Numbered from the stretch's first letter, positions 44,372 through 53,390 are shown. The stretch: DNA of 64,000 nt from Oscillospiraceae bacterium (GCA_902795195.1 CADBKF010000002.1:25214-89213); one strand, 5' to 3'. Notes: generated from the sequence alone by a model not told the origin. Program-made: numbers and translations.

Positions 44372-44494
44372 GATTCAGGGGTCAGGGGTCAGGGGTCAGG
44401 GGTCAGGGATCAGGATTCAGGGGTCAGGGATCAGGGATCAGGGAACAGTCGACAGTGGAAAGTGGAAAGCGGAAAGTGGAAAGTGGAAAGTGAT
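44369..44494 (+). repeat. Heptamer array starting at the ABC-F stop codon
   Basis: TAG (stop) GATTCA, then five GGGG-runs spaced by TCA, GGGATCA units, then GACAGTGGAA and AGTGGAA heptamers. The G-runs form a textbook G-quadruplex motif in the coding-strand RNA. Confidence 0.9.
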
Positions 44495-44511
44495 CCGGCA
44501 GATGGCGGTTA

Positions 44512-44716
44512 TGTCATTCTGAGGAGCTTGCGACGAAGAATCTAAAAAGGCACGAAAAAGTGACAGAGTATAGAAATTGGACACCAAGACTCCCAAAATC
44601 TGTCATTGCGAACCAGTGACCGATGTCACTGGTGTGGCAATCCGTTTTTTCCAAAATCAGATGTCAGTGAACGGAAAGCGTGTTTTTATCGATTCTTCGC
44701 TGCGCTCAGAATGACA
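44512..44716. repeat. Expanded palindromic element hosting a second element
   Basis: The left half at 44512-44543 and the right half at 44691-44716 correspond to the two ends of the 64-bp unit at 20438-20501, but here they lie 147 nt apart. The space holds another element (44601-44645; arms CCAGTGAC and GTCACTGG, ends TGTCATTGCG and TGTGGCAATCCG) that recurs inverted at 50659-50702. Confidence 0.7.
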
Positions 44717-44831
44717 ATCGGTGATCTGCTTGCCGCCGAACGGGGTATGCACGTGATTTCCGCTTGTAATCTGCAGGCGGTGCCTGGCCCCTGACCCCTG
44801 AATCCTGAATCCTAAAAAAGAAAAATTCCTC

Positions 44832-44860
44832 TTTACTTTTCGCCCGGCATCTGCTATAAT
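44832..44860 (+). promoter_or_regulatory. Promoter of tRNA-Arg
   Basis: TTTACT (44832-44837), 17-nt spacer, TATAAT (44855-44860) with extended -10 TGc, 13 nt upstream of the tRNA. Confidence 0.75.
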
Positions 44861-44873
44861 ATCTTTCGGAAAC

Positions 44874-44949
44874 GCGCCGGTGGCTCAATGGATAGAGCAT
44901 CAGATTCCGGTTCTGAGGGTTGGGGGTTCGAGTCCCTTCCGGCGTGCCA
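44874..44949 (+). tRNA. tRNA-Arg (anticodon CCG)
   Basis: A cloverleaf is complete: acceptor GCGCCGG with CCGGCGT, D-arm with GGCTCAATGGATAGAGC, anticodon stem TCAGA/TCTGA with loop TTCCGGT (anticodon CCG), T-arm GGGGGTTCGAGTCCCTT, discriminator G and encoded CCA (44947-44949). The first acceptor pair is G-U. Confidence 0.95.
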
Positions 44950-44950
44950 G

Positions 44951-44981
44951 AATCCCCCATGCAGCAGCGTGGGGGATTTTC
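44951..44981 (+). terminator. Terminator of tRNA-Arg
   Basis: Stem AATCCCCCA / TGGGGGATT with a 10-nt loop, followed by TT CC; it begins 1 nt after the CCA end. Confidence 0.82.
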
Positions 44982-45033
44982 CATATGTATTTTCCGGCAG
45001 TTTGCTGTCTAAATTGTTGAATTTGGAGACAAA

Positions 45034-45963
45034 ATGAACGAAAAAATGCACGCTGCGCTGGTGCGGATGCAGCAGATGAAGGAAGAAAACTGCACGATCA
45101 CGTCCGAGGACTTTGTGCGTTCGCTGCTGCCCGAGCGGCCGCGGAATGCGCACAAGGGTGATTTCGGCCGCGTTTTGATCCTCGCGGGCAGCGTCGGCTA
45201 CACCGGTGCGCCGGCCCTGGCAGCCAACGCCGCACTGCGCATGGGCGCCGGGCTGATCTTTGTGGGCGTGCCGGAGCCGGTCTATCCCATCGTCGCCGTG
45301 AAGCTCGACGAGCCCATGGTCTTCCCGCTGCCGGCAAAGGACGGCGGCCTGTCGGCTGCGGCTATCCCCGGGATCCTGGACCGCGCCGCCCGCTGCGATG
45401 CGGTGCTGATCGGCCCGGGTCTGGGCAGGGGAGCGGACATCCTTCCGATCGTGACGGCGCTGCTGCAGGCCGAGGGCTGCCCCTTGATTCTGGACGCCGA
45501 CGGCATAAACTGCCTCGAGGGACATATAGATATTCTGAAGCAGGCGCGGCGGCCGGTGGTGCTCACGCCCCACGACGGCGAGTTTGCCCGGCTGGCCGGC
45601 ACGGCCAAAGCAGCGGAGGACCGCTTCCTTGCCACGAGAGATCTGGCGGCCGAATGCAGCGTGACCGTGCTGCGCAAGGGTCACCGGACGCTGGTTCTGG
45701 GCGAGGGCAAGGCCTTCCTCAACACGACCGGCAACCCCGGCATGGCGACCGGCGGCAGCGGCGACGTGCTCGCCGGAATGCTGCTGGCCCTTCTGGGCTA
45801 CGGGATCGATCCCACGGATGCAGCTGCGGCAGCGGCCTGGCTGCACGGCGCAGCCGGAGACGACTGCGCCGAGGCCCTCGGCGAATACGGCATGACGCCG
45901 GGCGATCTGATCGCCGCGCTGCCGAACCTGCTGAAGCATCTGACCCGGCCGCGACCGGAATAA
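45034..45963 (+). CDS. nnrD: ADP-dependent NAD(P)H-hydrate dehydratase
   Basis: A 309-residue ribokinase-like enzyme that repairs hydrated NAD(P)H. HKGDFGRVLILAGSVGYTGA, NAALRMGAGLIFV, LIGPGLGRG and the anion-hole motif NPGMATGGSGDVLAGML are typical. It lacks the N-terminal epimerase (NnrE) domain often fused to this protein. GGAG lies 5 nt before the ATG. Followed 20 nt later by a lipoprotein gene and then alr. Confidence 0.94.
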   Translation: MNEKMHAALVRMQQMKEENCTITSEDFVRSLLPERPRNAHKGDFGRVLILAGSVGYTGAPALAANAALRMGAGLIFVGVPEPVYPIVAVKLDEPMVFPLPAKDGGLSAAAIPGILDRAARCDAVLIGPGLGRGADILPIVTALLQAEGCPLILDADGINCLEGHIDILKQARRPVVLTPHDGEFARLAGTAKAAEDRFLATRDLAAECSVTVLRKGHRTLVLGEGKAFLNTTGNPGMATGGSGDVLAGMLLALLGYGIDPTDAAAAAAWLHGAAGDDCAEALGEYGMTPGDLIAALPNLLKHLTRPRPE

Positions 45964-45983
45964 CCGAATCGGGAAGTGAAGCT

Positions 45984-46561
45984 GTGCGGCGAAGCATTCT
46001 TGCCGTACTGATGCTGCCGCTCCTTCTGCTCAGCGCCTGCGGCGGAGGAGAAACGAAGCACTTGCAGGCGCCGATGGCGTTTCGCGCCGAATTGCTGAAC
46101 GCCGACTGCTGCGCCTTCCATGCGGATCTGCGCGTGGATGTGCACGGCAGGCTCTATGAGATTTCGGCTGACTGCCGCTGTGATTCTGACGGCGCATCCG
46201 AGATCACCCTCACCGCGCCGGAGACCATTGCGGGCGTGAAGGCCCGCGTGGACGGGAAGACTGGCCGCCTGGAATTTGACGGCACCGCCGTGGACTTTGG
46301 CCTGCCGGCCGACGAGGACACCGCCCCGGTGCTGCTGCCCGGGCTGCTGGCAAAATTCTGGCGCGAGGGTTATATCCTTGCCGCCGGCGAGGACGAGGGC
46401 CTTCTGCAGGTCAGCTATGAGGACGACCTGCACGGCAGCCCGATCCGGGCCGAAACCTGGTTTGACGAACAACATGTACCGGTCTGTGCAGAGCTCAGCG
46501 CCGACGGCGCGGTCTTTGCATGGCTCACGCTGGACGGGCTGGTCATGGACGGAGGAACACA

Positions 46562-46565
<4 letters not shown>
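45984..46565 (+). CDS. Lipoprotein of unknown function
   Basis: A 193-residue lipoprotein with a short signal peptide and lipobox LLLSAC (Cys about 19). The mature part is beta-rich (AFHADLRVDVHGRLYEISAD, EITLTAPETIAGVKARVDGK, VDFGLPADEDTAPVLLPGLL) and recalls outer-surface LolA/LppX-like folds, but I cannot assign it. The start is GTG 45984, weakly preceded by GGGAAGTGAA; ATG 46011 is possible but would shorten the signal peptide too much. It overlaps alr by 4 nt (ATGA). Confidence 0.8.
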
Positions 46566-47734
<1,169 letters not shown>

Positions 47735-47737
<3 letters not shown>

Positions 47738-47830
47738 CAGGCAATAGAGAATAAGGCAATAGGCAACAGGAGTTTTACGGGGCAAGCCGCGTCTCCTATT
47801 GCCTATTGCCTTTCGTTTCTCCTATTGCCT
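47735..47830. repeat. AGGCAAT hairpin element, copy 3, spanning stop to stop
   Basis: Runs from the alr TAG stop (TAGCAGGCAATAG) to the TAG stop of the convergent XRE gene, whose last codons AGG CAA TAG are themselves the heptamer. Compared with copies 1 and 2 the inner loop is in the reverse orientation (ACGCGGCTTGCCCCGT on the minus strand). Confidence 0.88.
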
Positions 47831-48427
47831 TTTTTTCCGCCTGGGCATCAGGCCGGACCAGAGCAAAATAATGATCTGGCCTGGGATGCCGAGGATGAAG
47901 ATCAGCCAGATGTTGCGGCCGAAGGGGAGAAGGGAGAGGAAGATCGTGGCCAGCACGGACCACATGAGCAGCGAAATGATCAGGAAATTTCGCCGGCGGT
48001 CGAACCAGATGGAGTTGAGCACCAGCCACACGATCATGCCGGCGGGAACGGCATAGACAAAGGAGAGCCAGCAGTAGGCCGCGTCTACGCCGATCAGTGT
48101 CAGAATGACAAAGGCGAAGGTCGCGATCAGGCAGACCAGCAGCAGGCTCATGCCGACGATCAGCCCGTGCTTCTGGCTGCTGCTGACTTTTTCCTCCGGC
48201 GATGGCTCAGCCGGCTTCCGGTCACGGATCAGCTCGTCCATCGTCACGCCGAACAGATCGGCGATCTGCACCAGTACGGTGATGTCCGGCGTGGACTCGG
48301 CACGCTCCCATTTGGAGATCGCCTTGTCCGAATAATTGAGGTGGGCGGCCAGGTCGATCTGTGTCATATCCCGCGCAATGCGCAGCTCGTGGATTTTGTT
48401 TGCAACAATCTGTCGGTTGTTTTCCAT
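47822..48427 (-). CDS. XRE-type regulator with membrane domain
   Basis: A 201-residue protein. The N-terminal HTH (IHELRIARDMTQIDLAAHLN, YSDKAISKWERAESTPDI) spans about 8-62. Four membrane helices follow (about 85-190). Such HTH-membrane fusions are common in Firmicutes; the signal is unknown. The last two residues and the TAG stop (AGG CAA TAG) come from the AGGCAAT repeat. Divergent from degV, with inverted repeats between them that could be its operators. Confidence 0.9.
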   Translation of the reverse strand: MENNRQIVANKIHELRIARDMTQIDLAAHLNYSDKAISKWERAESTPDITVLVQIADLFGVTMDELIRDRKPAEPSPEEKVSSSQKHGLIVGMSLLLVCLIATFAFVILTLIGVDAAYCWLSFVYAVPAGMIVWLVLNSIWFDRRRNFLIISLLMWSVLATIFLSLLPFGRNIWLIFILGIPGQIIILLWSGLMPRRKKRQ

Positions 48428-48552
48428 GTTCTTCTCATTCCTCACGTTTCGATGGCAAAAGTATAGCACAGATTGGATTGAATTTCAACTTTTTTCGATT
48501 TATTCAGAATTTGTTCAAATAATGCCGAAATTTGTTCCGAAATACCGGTATT

Positions 48553-48608
48553 CTACGAATCGTAGAGTCGCGATTATGCACTCTACTAAAACGGTATAGA
48601 ACGTAGAG
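48553..48608. promoter_or_regulatory. Inverted repeats between the XRE and degV genes
   Basis: CTACGA-A-TCGTAG (48553-48565) is a perfect palindrome. CTCTAC (48581-48586) and GTAGAG (48603-48608) form a second, wider inverted pair with the same core. They lie just upstream of the degV promoter and may be operators for the adjacent XRE regulator. Confidence 0.5.
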
Positions 48609-48628
48609 CAGAATTTTTGTGCGGTAGC

Positions 48629-48657
48629 TTGCGATATTTTGGCGCGTTTGATATAAT
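48629..48657 (+). promoter_or_regulatory. Sigma-A promoter of the degV pair
   Basis: TTGCGA (48629-48634), 17-nt spacer, TATAAT (48652-48657), 36 nt before the first DegV start. Confidence 0.82.
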
Positions 48658-48693
48658 ATGGCATATCATTTGAACAAAGGAGGCTGTTTTGCG

Positions 48694-49584
48694 ATGCAAT
48701 TTCGTATTGTGACGGACACGTCGGCGAATCTGCCCTCCGAGCTGCTTGAGCAGCACGGAATCCCCGTCATTCCGTTCAGCTATTATGTGAACGGCGGCGA
48801 GGAGGCAAATTGCCTGGATACGAGAAAGTTCAACGGAAAACGCTTTTATGATCAGATTCGTGCCGGCGCCCGGGTGACCACCTCTCAGATTACGCCCCAG
48901 CGCTATATCGATACGTTTCGTCCGTATCTGGAAAACGGCGAGGATATCCTGTTTATCAGCATGTCCTCCGGCATCAGCGGCTCGTTCCACTGCTCGGAGC
49001 TTGCAAAGGAGGAGCTTGCGCCGGAATTTCCCGAGCGGAAGATCATGCTCATCGACACCCTGGGCGCGTCGCTCGGCGAGGGCATCCCGGTGCTGCGCGC
49101 GGTGGAATGCCGCGAGAAGGGCATGAGCATCGAAGAGACCACCGAATTTGTAAGAACTCTGTGCGACCGGATTTGCCAGGTCTTCACCGTGGACGATCTG
49201 ATGTACCTCAGAAAGGGCGGCCGCCTGTCCAACATGAAGGCCATCGTGGGCACGATGCTGCGCATCAAGCCGCTGCTCAAGGGCAACGAGCGCGGCCAGA
49301 TCGTCAGCTTCGCCAAGTGCCGCGGCAGAAAGCATTCGATCCAGGCGCTAGCCGAACGCTATGACATGTTTGTCAAGGACCCCGGCGAGCAGATCGTGGG
49401 CATTGCGCACGCCGACTGCGAGGAGGACGCCAATTACCTCATTTCACTGTTAAACAAGAATAACCCGCCGAAGGAAATTCTGACGGTCTGCTACGAGCCG
49501 GTGACCGGCTCTCATGTGGGCCCTGACACGCTGGCGCTGTTCTTCGAGGCCGTGGAGGGCGTCCGGACCAAGTGCGATCACTGA
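48694..49584 (+). CDS. DegV family fatty-acid-binding protein (1)
   Basis: A 296-residue DegV protein. FRIVTDTSANLPSELLEQHG opens the first domain; fatty-acid contacts in ARVTTSQITPQ and MSSGISGSFHC; VDDLMYLRKGGRLSNMKAIV is the family signature; the C-terminal GSHVGPDTLALFF is also typical. DegV proteins present fatty acids to the FakA kinase; no fakA is in the window. ATG 48694 follows AAAGGAGG. Confidence 0.95.
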   Translation: MQFRIVTDTSANLPSELLEQHGIPVIPFSYYVNGGEEANCLDTRKFNGKRFYDQIRAGARVTTSQITPQRYIDTFRPYLENGEDILFISMSSGISGSFHCSELAKEELAPEFPERKIMLIDTLGASLGEGIPVLRAVECREKGMSIEETTEFVRTLCDRICQVFTVDDLMYLRKGGRLSNMKAIVGTMLRIKPLLKGNERGQIVSFAKCRGRKHSIQALAERYDMFVKDPGEQIVGIAHADCEEDANYLISLLNKNNPPKEILTVCYEPVTGSHVGPDTLALFFEAVEGVRTKCDH

Positions 49585-49615
49585 TAAACTTGCAAGATAC
49601 AGAAAGGGAACTACC

Positions 49616-50479
49616 ATGGGCAACTACATCATCTACACCGATTCCGCCTGCGATATCAAGCCCCGGCTTCTGAACGAGTGGGGCGTGCACTACACGGAGC
49701 TCACCTTCACCTTCGGCTCAGATGGCAAGGAGCACAGCGATTTTTCCATGCCGTCGAAGGAATTCTACAAACGAATGCGTGACGGCGACGTGGCCAAGAC
49801 CTCCGCGGTGAACGCGGCTGTGTTCAAGGCGGCGTTTGAAAAGGAGCTGCAGACGGGAAACGACGTTTTGTACATCGGCTTTTCCTCGGGCCTGAGCACC
49901 ACGGTCAACTCCGCGCAGATCGCGGCCGATGAACTCAAGGAGCAGTATCCCGAACGCAGGATCGTGGTCGTCGATACCCTGGCGGCGTCCGCCGGCTTTG
50001 GCCTGCTGCTGTATATGATCGTGCAGCAGAAGAAAAACGGCGCGGGCCTGGACGAGGCGGCTGCCTATGCCGAGCGCATGAAGCTGCACATCTGCCACTG
50101 GTTCACGGTGGACGATCTGGTCTATCTCAAGCGCGGCGGCCGCATCAGCCCCACCGTGGCGTTTGTGGGCAGCGTGCTGGGCATCAAGCCGGTGCTGCAC
50201 ATGGACAATGAGGGCCACCTGATCAACATGTTCAAGGAACGCGGCAGAAAGGCTTCGATCCGCGCGCTGGCTGCCAAGTACGGCGAGCTGTGCATGGACC
50301 GTGAGGCGTCGATCTTCATCTCCCACGGCGACTGCAAGGAGGATGCGGACTACCTGGTTAAGCTGGTCAAGGAGCAGTACGGCGCGAAGGTGGACCTCGT
50401 CACCGACGTCGGCGCCGTCATCGGCGCCCACTCCGGCCCTGGCACCCTGGCGTTCTTCTTTGTGGGAAAAGAGAGATAA
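49616..50479 (+). CDS. DegV family fatty-acid-binding protein (2)
   Basis: A 287-residue paralogue of the preceding gene with YIIYTDSACDIKPRLLNEWG, VAKTSAVNAAVF, GFSSGLSTTVNSA, VDDLVYLKRGGRISPTVAFV and GAHSGPGTLAFFFVG. It starts 31 nt after its neighbour, with AGAAAGGGA upstream, so both are cotranscribed. The two probably bind different acyl chains, an inference from the known paralogy in Firmicutes. Confidence 0.95.
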   Translation: MGNYIIYTDSACDIKPRLLNEWGVHYTELTFTFGSDGKEHSDFSMPSKEFYKRMRDGDVAKTSAVNAAVFKAAFEKELQTGNDVLYIGFSSGLSTTVNSAQIAADELKEQYPERRIVVVDTLAASAGFGLLLYMIVQQKKNGAGLDEAAAYAERMKLHICHWFTVDDLVYLKRGGRISPTVAFVGSVLGIKPVLHMDNEGHLINMFKERGRKASIRALAAKYGELCMDREASIFISHGDCKEDADYLVKLVKEQYGAKVDLVTDVGAVIGAHSGPGTLAFFFVGKER

Positions 50480-50483
50480 TGAG

Positions 50484-50572
50484 ACAATAGGGAACAGGCA
50501 ATAGGGAATAAGGCAATAGGCAATAGGAGAACGACGCAACTCATTGCGCAACTCCTATTGCCTATTTTTTGC
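50484..50572. repeat. AGGCAAT hairpin element, copy 4
   Basis: Array of AGGCAAT and GGGAACA units, then arms AGGCAATAGGAG / CTCCTATTGCC around an inner stem GCAA-CTCA-TTGC, and a T-run (TTTTTTG). It likely terminates the degV transcript. Confidence 0.85.
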
Positions 50573-50658
50573 TTCAGGTTATTCAGTATTTATGCGAAAG
50601 ATATGATATTGAGACAACTGCCCTGCGCCGTTCGATCGCTGCTTCAAGTTGGAACAAA

Positions 50659-50702
50659 CGGATTGCCACACCAGTGACATCGGTCACTGGTTCGCAATGA
50701 CA
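50659..50702 (-). repeat. Palindromic element TGTCATTGCGAACCAGTGAC, inverted copy
   Basis: Matches 44601-44645 in the reverse direction, with arms CCAGTGAC / GTCACTGG and ends CGGATTGCCACA and CGCAATGACA. Confidence 0.85.
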
Positions 50703-50755
50703 AATGTCGGACTCTGGTGCCACATCTCAGCGCACTGCTGCTTCTTGGCGCTTTA

Positions 50756-50790
50756 TAGATTCTTCGTCGCAGGCTCCTCAGAATGACATG
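50756..50790 (-). repeat. Palindromic-element half, inverted copy
   Basis: AGATTCTTCGTCGCAGGCTC then CTCAGAATGACAT, the complement of the unit at 19052-19083. Confidence 0.85.
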
Positions 50791-50808
50791 ACGTAAGTTT
50801 GACAGATC

Positions 50809-50889
50809 ACTTTCCACTCTCCACTGTCAACTGTCCACTCGCTCCTCGCTCCTCACTCCTAACTCCTGACCCCTGCCCCCTGATCCCTA
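50809..50889 (-). repeat. Heptamer array starting at the phosphodiester glycosidase stop
   Basis: Minus strand: GATTAGGGATCAGG (TAG is the gene's stop) then GGGGTCA, TTAGGAG, GTGAGGA and CAGTTGACAGTGGA units, in the same order as at the other loci. Confidence 0.88.
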
Positions 50890-52767
50890 ATCCCTATACG
50901 CGTACACCCACGCGTTGGGGAGGTAGCGGCCCAGGGGCGTGTTGGTGTTGGAGCAGCGGATCACGGGTGCGCCGTCGTACCACAGCATGGCCGAGGTGCC
51001 GCCGTCCATGTTCATGGCGTTGATGCAGCGGTAGCGCTGCAGAATCGTCGTGCACACGCCCACGCTGCAGCCGGCGGAGTCGCTGAGTCTGCCCTCGATG
51101 GCCAGCATCAGGATCTCGCCCCGGTCGGTCTGGCCGACGCAGGCGCGCGGATTTTCGCCGGTGTAGACGTAGTTCTCCAGGCGCTGACCGTCGACGATCA
51201 GTGCCGGCTCAAATTCCATGGCGTCGGTCACGTCGTCGCGACAGTCGCTGTTGGCCTCGGTGACGTAGAGCCAGTGGTCCTTGCGCAGCTCCAGACGCTT
51301 GCTGCCCCAGTAGCGGTGCGTGCCGTAATCGCGGCCTTCGCTGCGACAGAAGCCCACCAGCGCGCCGCCGGTGCCCACGCCGTATTCGTCGATGAAGCCG
51401 CTGCCGGTGATGGCAAGAACGCCGTTGTGCAGCGAGGCGATCGTCCCGGCGGTCTGGCCGTAGCCCTGGGCCTCCTCAGAGGTGGCGATGCCCTCGGAGG
51501 TGTACAGGTGCAGCCGCGTGGGGTCCTTCGCGATGGCCAACACGCCGCGATAGCGCGGCCCGCTCACGCGCACAAGCAGAATGCCGTTGACCGCGTCGAT
51601 CGCCAGCACCTGCTCGCCGGAAGTGGTCAGAATCTCGGTTCCGGCCTGGTCAAGGCCGGCCTCGTTGATGCGGATGCCCTCGTAGCCGTTGGCGAGCGCC
51701 TCGGGATGGCGCTTGAAATACAGCTCGGCGGTGTTGACGTCCAGCTGGTAGAAGGTCTCGTAGAAGGCCAGCTGCTCGGGCGTGATGGTCTCCTTGACCT
51801 CCTCGGGGATCACGATCTCATAGGAGATGATGGGCTCGCCGTCGGCCGGCGGGGTGAGGACGATGCTGGCGGGGTCAATGTTGGTGTTGAACTCCGCCTG
51901 CTGCGCGCGGGCAAGCTCCTCCTCTTTGATATACGGCTGACGGATATAGGAAGGGAAGAAGTACTGCACCCACTGGAACGAGTGCGATTCGCGCGAATTG
52001 CGGATGAAAAATTCCTGGAAATTGTCGAGCGGCCCGGTTGGCGTCAGCTGCCGCCAGGGAGTCCAGCACAGCAGCAGATACGCAAGCAGCAGCGCGCCGA
52101 GGATCGAGAGCAGCCAGGCGATGCGCTGCTTCTTTTTTCGCGCTATTTCGGCCTGGCGGCGCTTTTCCGCCCGCTTCTGCCGGGCTCGGCGGTCGGCGGC
52201 GGGATTCGGAGCGGTCTGCGGCGTGGGCCAGGGGTGGACGGTGCCGTCCTCGGCGATATAGTAGCGCGGCCGGGTGCCGCTGTAGCTCGAGGCATTGGCC
52301 TGCGTGCGGTAGACGCGCGGATCGACCGGGCCGGACGCGGCAGGGGAATAGCTTTGCTGCGGCCGCGTGTAGGTCTGCCGTGGTATTGCTGTATGATTTT
52401 CTCCGTTGGTTTTGCGCTGACCGGAGGCTTGCTGCGCAGCGCGGGATGCAGCCTGCTGCGCAGCGCGGGACGCAGCTTGCTGCGCAGCGCGGGACGCAGC
52501 CTGCTGCGCAGTTCGATAACCTGCAGCTTGCTGCGCAGCCCGATAACCGGCCGCTTGCTGCGGATTTGTTGTTTGATACGCTGCCTGAGCCCTGCGCAGA
52601 TCCGGTTCTTTCTGCGACGCGCGGCGCGCAGCGGAAGCTTTGGTGTTCGCCTGTTTGCCCTTTTTAGAGTCGGAGCCGGCCGCAGAGGTCGGCTGTCTGC
52701 GCGCCGCAGCGGGTGCAGACGATGTGATCTTATAGCTCTTGAGCTTTTTTTCCGGCTGCTGCTTCAC
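50887..52767 (-). CDS. Phosphodiester glycosidase (NAGPA-like) membrane protein
   Basis: A 626-residue protein. Cytoplasmic N-terminus of about 200 residues, rich in Ala/Gln/Arg, with six 8-residue repeats (about 70-117, AAQQAASR type); one membrane helix (about 225-245, IAWLLSILGALLLAYLLLCW); an outer region; and a C-terminal phosphodiester glycosidase domain (about 350-626) with MLAIEGRLSDSAGCSVG and INAMNMDGGTSAMLWYDG. The family removes sugars from phosphodiester-linked glycans. Start is GTG 52767 with AAAGGAGG six nt upstream. The stop TAG comes from a heptamer repeat (GATTAGGGATCAGG). Confidence 0.9.
   Translation of the reverse strand: MKQQPEKKLKSYKITSSAPAAARRQPTSAAGSDSKKGKQANTKASAARRASQKEPDLRRAQAAYQTTNPQQAAGYRAAQQAAGYRTAQQAASRAAQQAASRAAQQAASRAAQQASGQRKTNGENHTAIPRQTYTRPQQSYSPAASGPVDPRVYRTQANASSYSGTRPRYYIAEDGTVHPWPTPQTAPNPAADRRARQKRAEKRRQAEIARKKKQRIAWLLSILGALLLAYLLLCWTPWRQLTPTGPLDNFQEFFIRNSRESHSFQWVQYFFPSYIRQPYIKEEELARAQQAEFNTNIDPASIVLTPPADGEPIISYEIVIPEEVKETITPEQLAFYETFYQLDVNTAELYFKRHPEALANGYEGIRINEAGLDQAGTEILTTSGEQVLAIDAVNGILLVRVSGPRYRGVLAIAKDPTRLHLYTSEGIATSEEAQGYGQTAGTIASLHNGVLAITGSGFIDEYGVGTGGALVGFCRSEGRDYGTHRYWGSKRLELRKDHWLYVTEANSDCRDDVTDAMEFEPALIVDGQRLENYVYTGENPRACVGQTDRGEILMLAIEGRLSDSAGCSVGVCTTILQRYRCINAMNMDGGTSAMLWYDGAPVIRCSNTNTPLGRYLPNAWVYAYRD
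52417..52560 (-). repeat. Six 24-bp tandem repeats inside the phosphodiester glycosidase gene
   Basis: Encodes residues about 70-117 as repeats of AAQQAASR or AAQQAAGYR-like units. At DNA level the motif CTGCGCAGC recurs every 24 bp. Copy number probably varies between strains. Confidence 0.85.
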
Positions 52768-52789
52768 GGCGCGCCTCCTTTCTGAGAGA

Positions 52790-52868
52790 GTAGGGAAGGG
52801 GTAGGGGTTAGGGGTTAGGGGTTAGGAGCGAGGAGCTAGTGGATAGTTGAAAGTGGAAAGTGGAGAGT
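52790..52868 (+). repeat. Heptamer array (GGGGTTA, AGTGGAA types)
   Basis: TAGGG border, four GGGGTTA heptamers, GAGGAGC units, then AGTTGAAAGTGGAAAGTGG. It starts 23 nt upstream of the divergent glycosidase gene, so this copy lies in a 5' region rather than at a stop codon. Confidence 0.85.
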
Positions 52869-52910
52869 GTAGGGACAAGCCTTGCTTGTCCGGCGGCGAG
52901 AGGTTTGCAG
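52869..52910 (+). repeat. Palindrome GTAGGGACAAGCCTTGCTTG and tail
   Basis: Palindrome GGACAAGCCTTGCTTGTCC followed by CGAGAGGTTTGCAG. The same unit follows heptamers at 63898-63950 and, inverted, at 59500-59548. Confidence 0.88.
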
Positions 52911-53021
52911 TGCAGGGATCAGGGATCAGTGGACAGTGGAAAGCTGTCAGGCGTCAGCAATCAAGGATTCGGGGTCAGGGGTGAGGCGTTAGTGCGCTGT
53001 AACACCGAAATCTTTACTTCT

Positions 53022-53089
53022 GTAGCGCGGGCTATCAGCCCGCAAAAATGCATTCTGGCGCTTGGATGCGGGCAGATTGCCCGCGCTAC
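53022..53089. repeat. 68-bp palindromic element, copy A
   Basis: Begins GTAGCGCGGGCTATCAGCCC and ends GCAGATTGCCCGCGCTAC: two hairpins (GCGGGCTATCAGCCCGC and GCGGGCAGATTGCCCGC) joined by a 28-nt middle part. An identical inverted copy is at 53286-53353. Confidence 0.92.
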
Positions 53090-53201
53090 ATCGGCCACTA
53101 CGAGAGCGTGCCGCGGGTGCCGGCACTTCGTGCACGGTTCGTTTGGGTTCTCAATGCTATTATACCAACGCTGTCAATGCTTTTTAAATCCAGATCGTTT
53201 T

Positions 53202-53235
53202 AGATTCTTCGTCGCAGGGCTCCTCAGAATGACAT
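53202..53235 (-). repeat. Palindromic-element half, inverted copy
   Basis: TAGATTCTTCGTCGCAGGGC then TCCTCAGAATGACAT, lying between the two 68-bp elements. Confidence 0.85.
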
Positions 53236-53285
53236 GCATGAGACACGTTCCACTTGTGGCGTGCAACACCCAAAAAGTTTTTAAT

Positions 53286-53353
53286 GTAGCGCGGGCAATC
53301 TGCCCGCATCCAAGCGCCAGAATGCATTTTTGCGGGCTGATAGCCCGCGCTAC
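53286..53353. repeat. 68-bp palindromic element, copy B (inverted)
   Basis: Exact reverse complement of 53022-53089 over all 68 bases, so the pair is recent or kept identical by conversion. Located 38 nt upstream of the exporter promoter. Confidence 0.92.
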
Positions 53354-53390
53354 AGAAGAAAAGCCAACCAAAAAGTTTCCAGAAAACCGG

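Larger units (their letters stand above)
44372..44873. other. Repeat-filled gap upstream of tRNA-Arg
   Basis: 502 bases with no gene. From left to right: heptamer array, a TGTCATTCTGAGG half (44512-44543), a TGTCATTGCGAACCAGTGAC palindromic element (44601-44645), the closing half CGCTGCGCTCAGAATGACA (44691-44716), a short minus-strand GGGGTCA array (44788-44814), then the tRNA promoter. Confidence 0.85.
50480..50886. other. Repeat-filled gap between degV and the phosphodiester glycosidase gene
   Basis: 407 bases without a gene. It holds AGGCAAT hairpin copy 4, a spacer of about 85 nt with no recognised feature (50573-50658), a palindromic element at 50659-50702, an inverted TGTCATTCTGAGG half at 50756-50790, and a minus-strand heptamer array that ends in the stop of the convergent gene. 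Confidence 0.85.

Noticed and set aside
52801..52830. Telomere-like GGGGTTA repeats suggesting a linear replicon end
   Set aside because: They are one of several heptamer variants inside a chromosomal gap with genes on both sides.
53022..53353. Insertion sequence with terminal inverted repeats
   Set aside because: The 196-bp interior has no transposase reading frame, so at most a miniature non-autonomous element.
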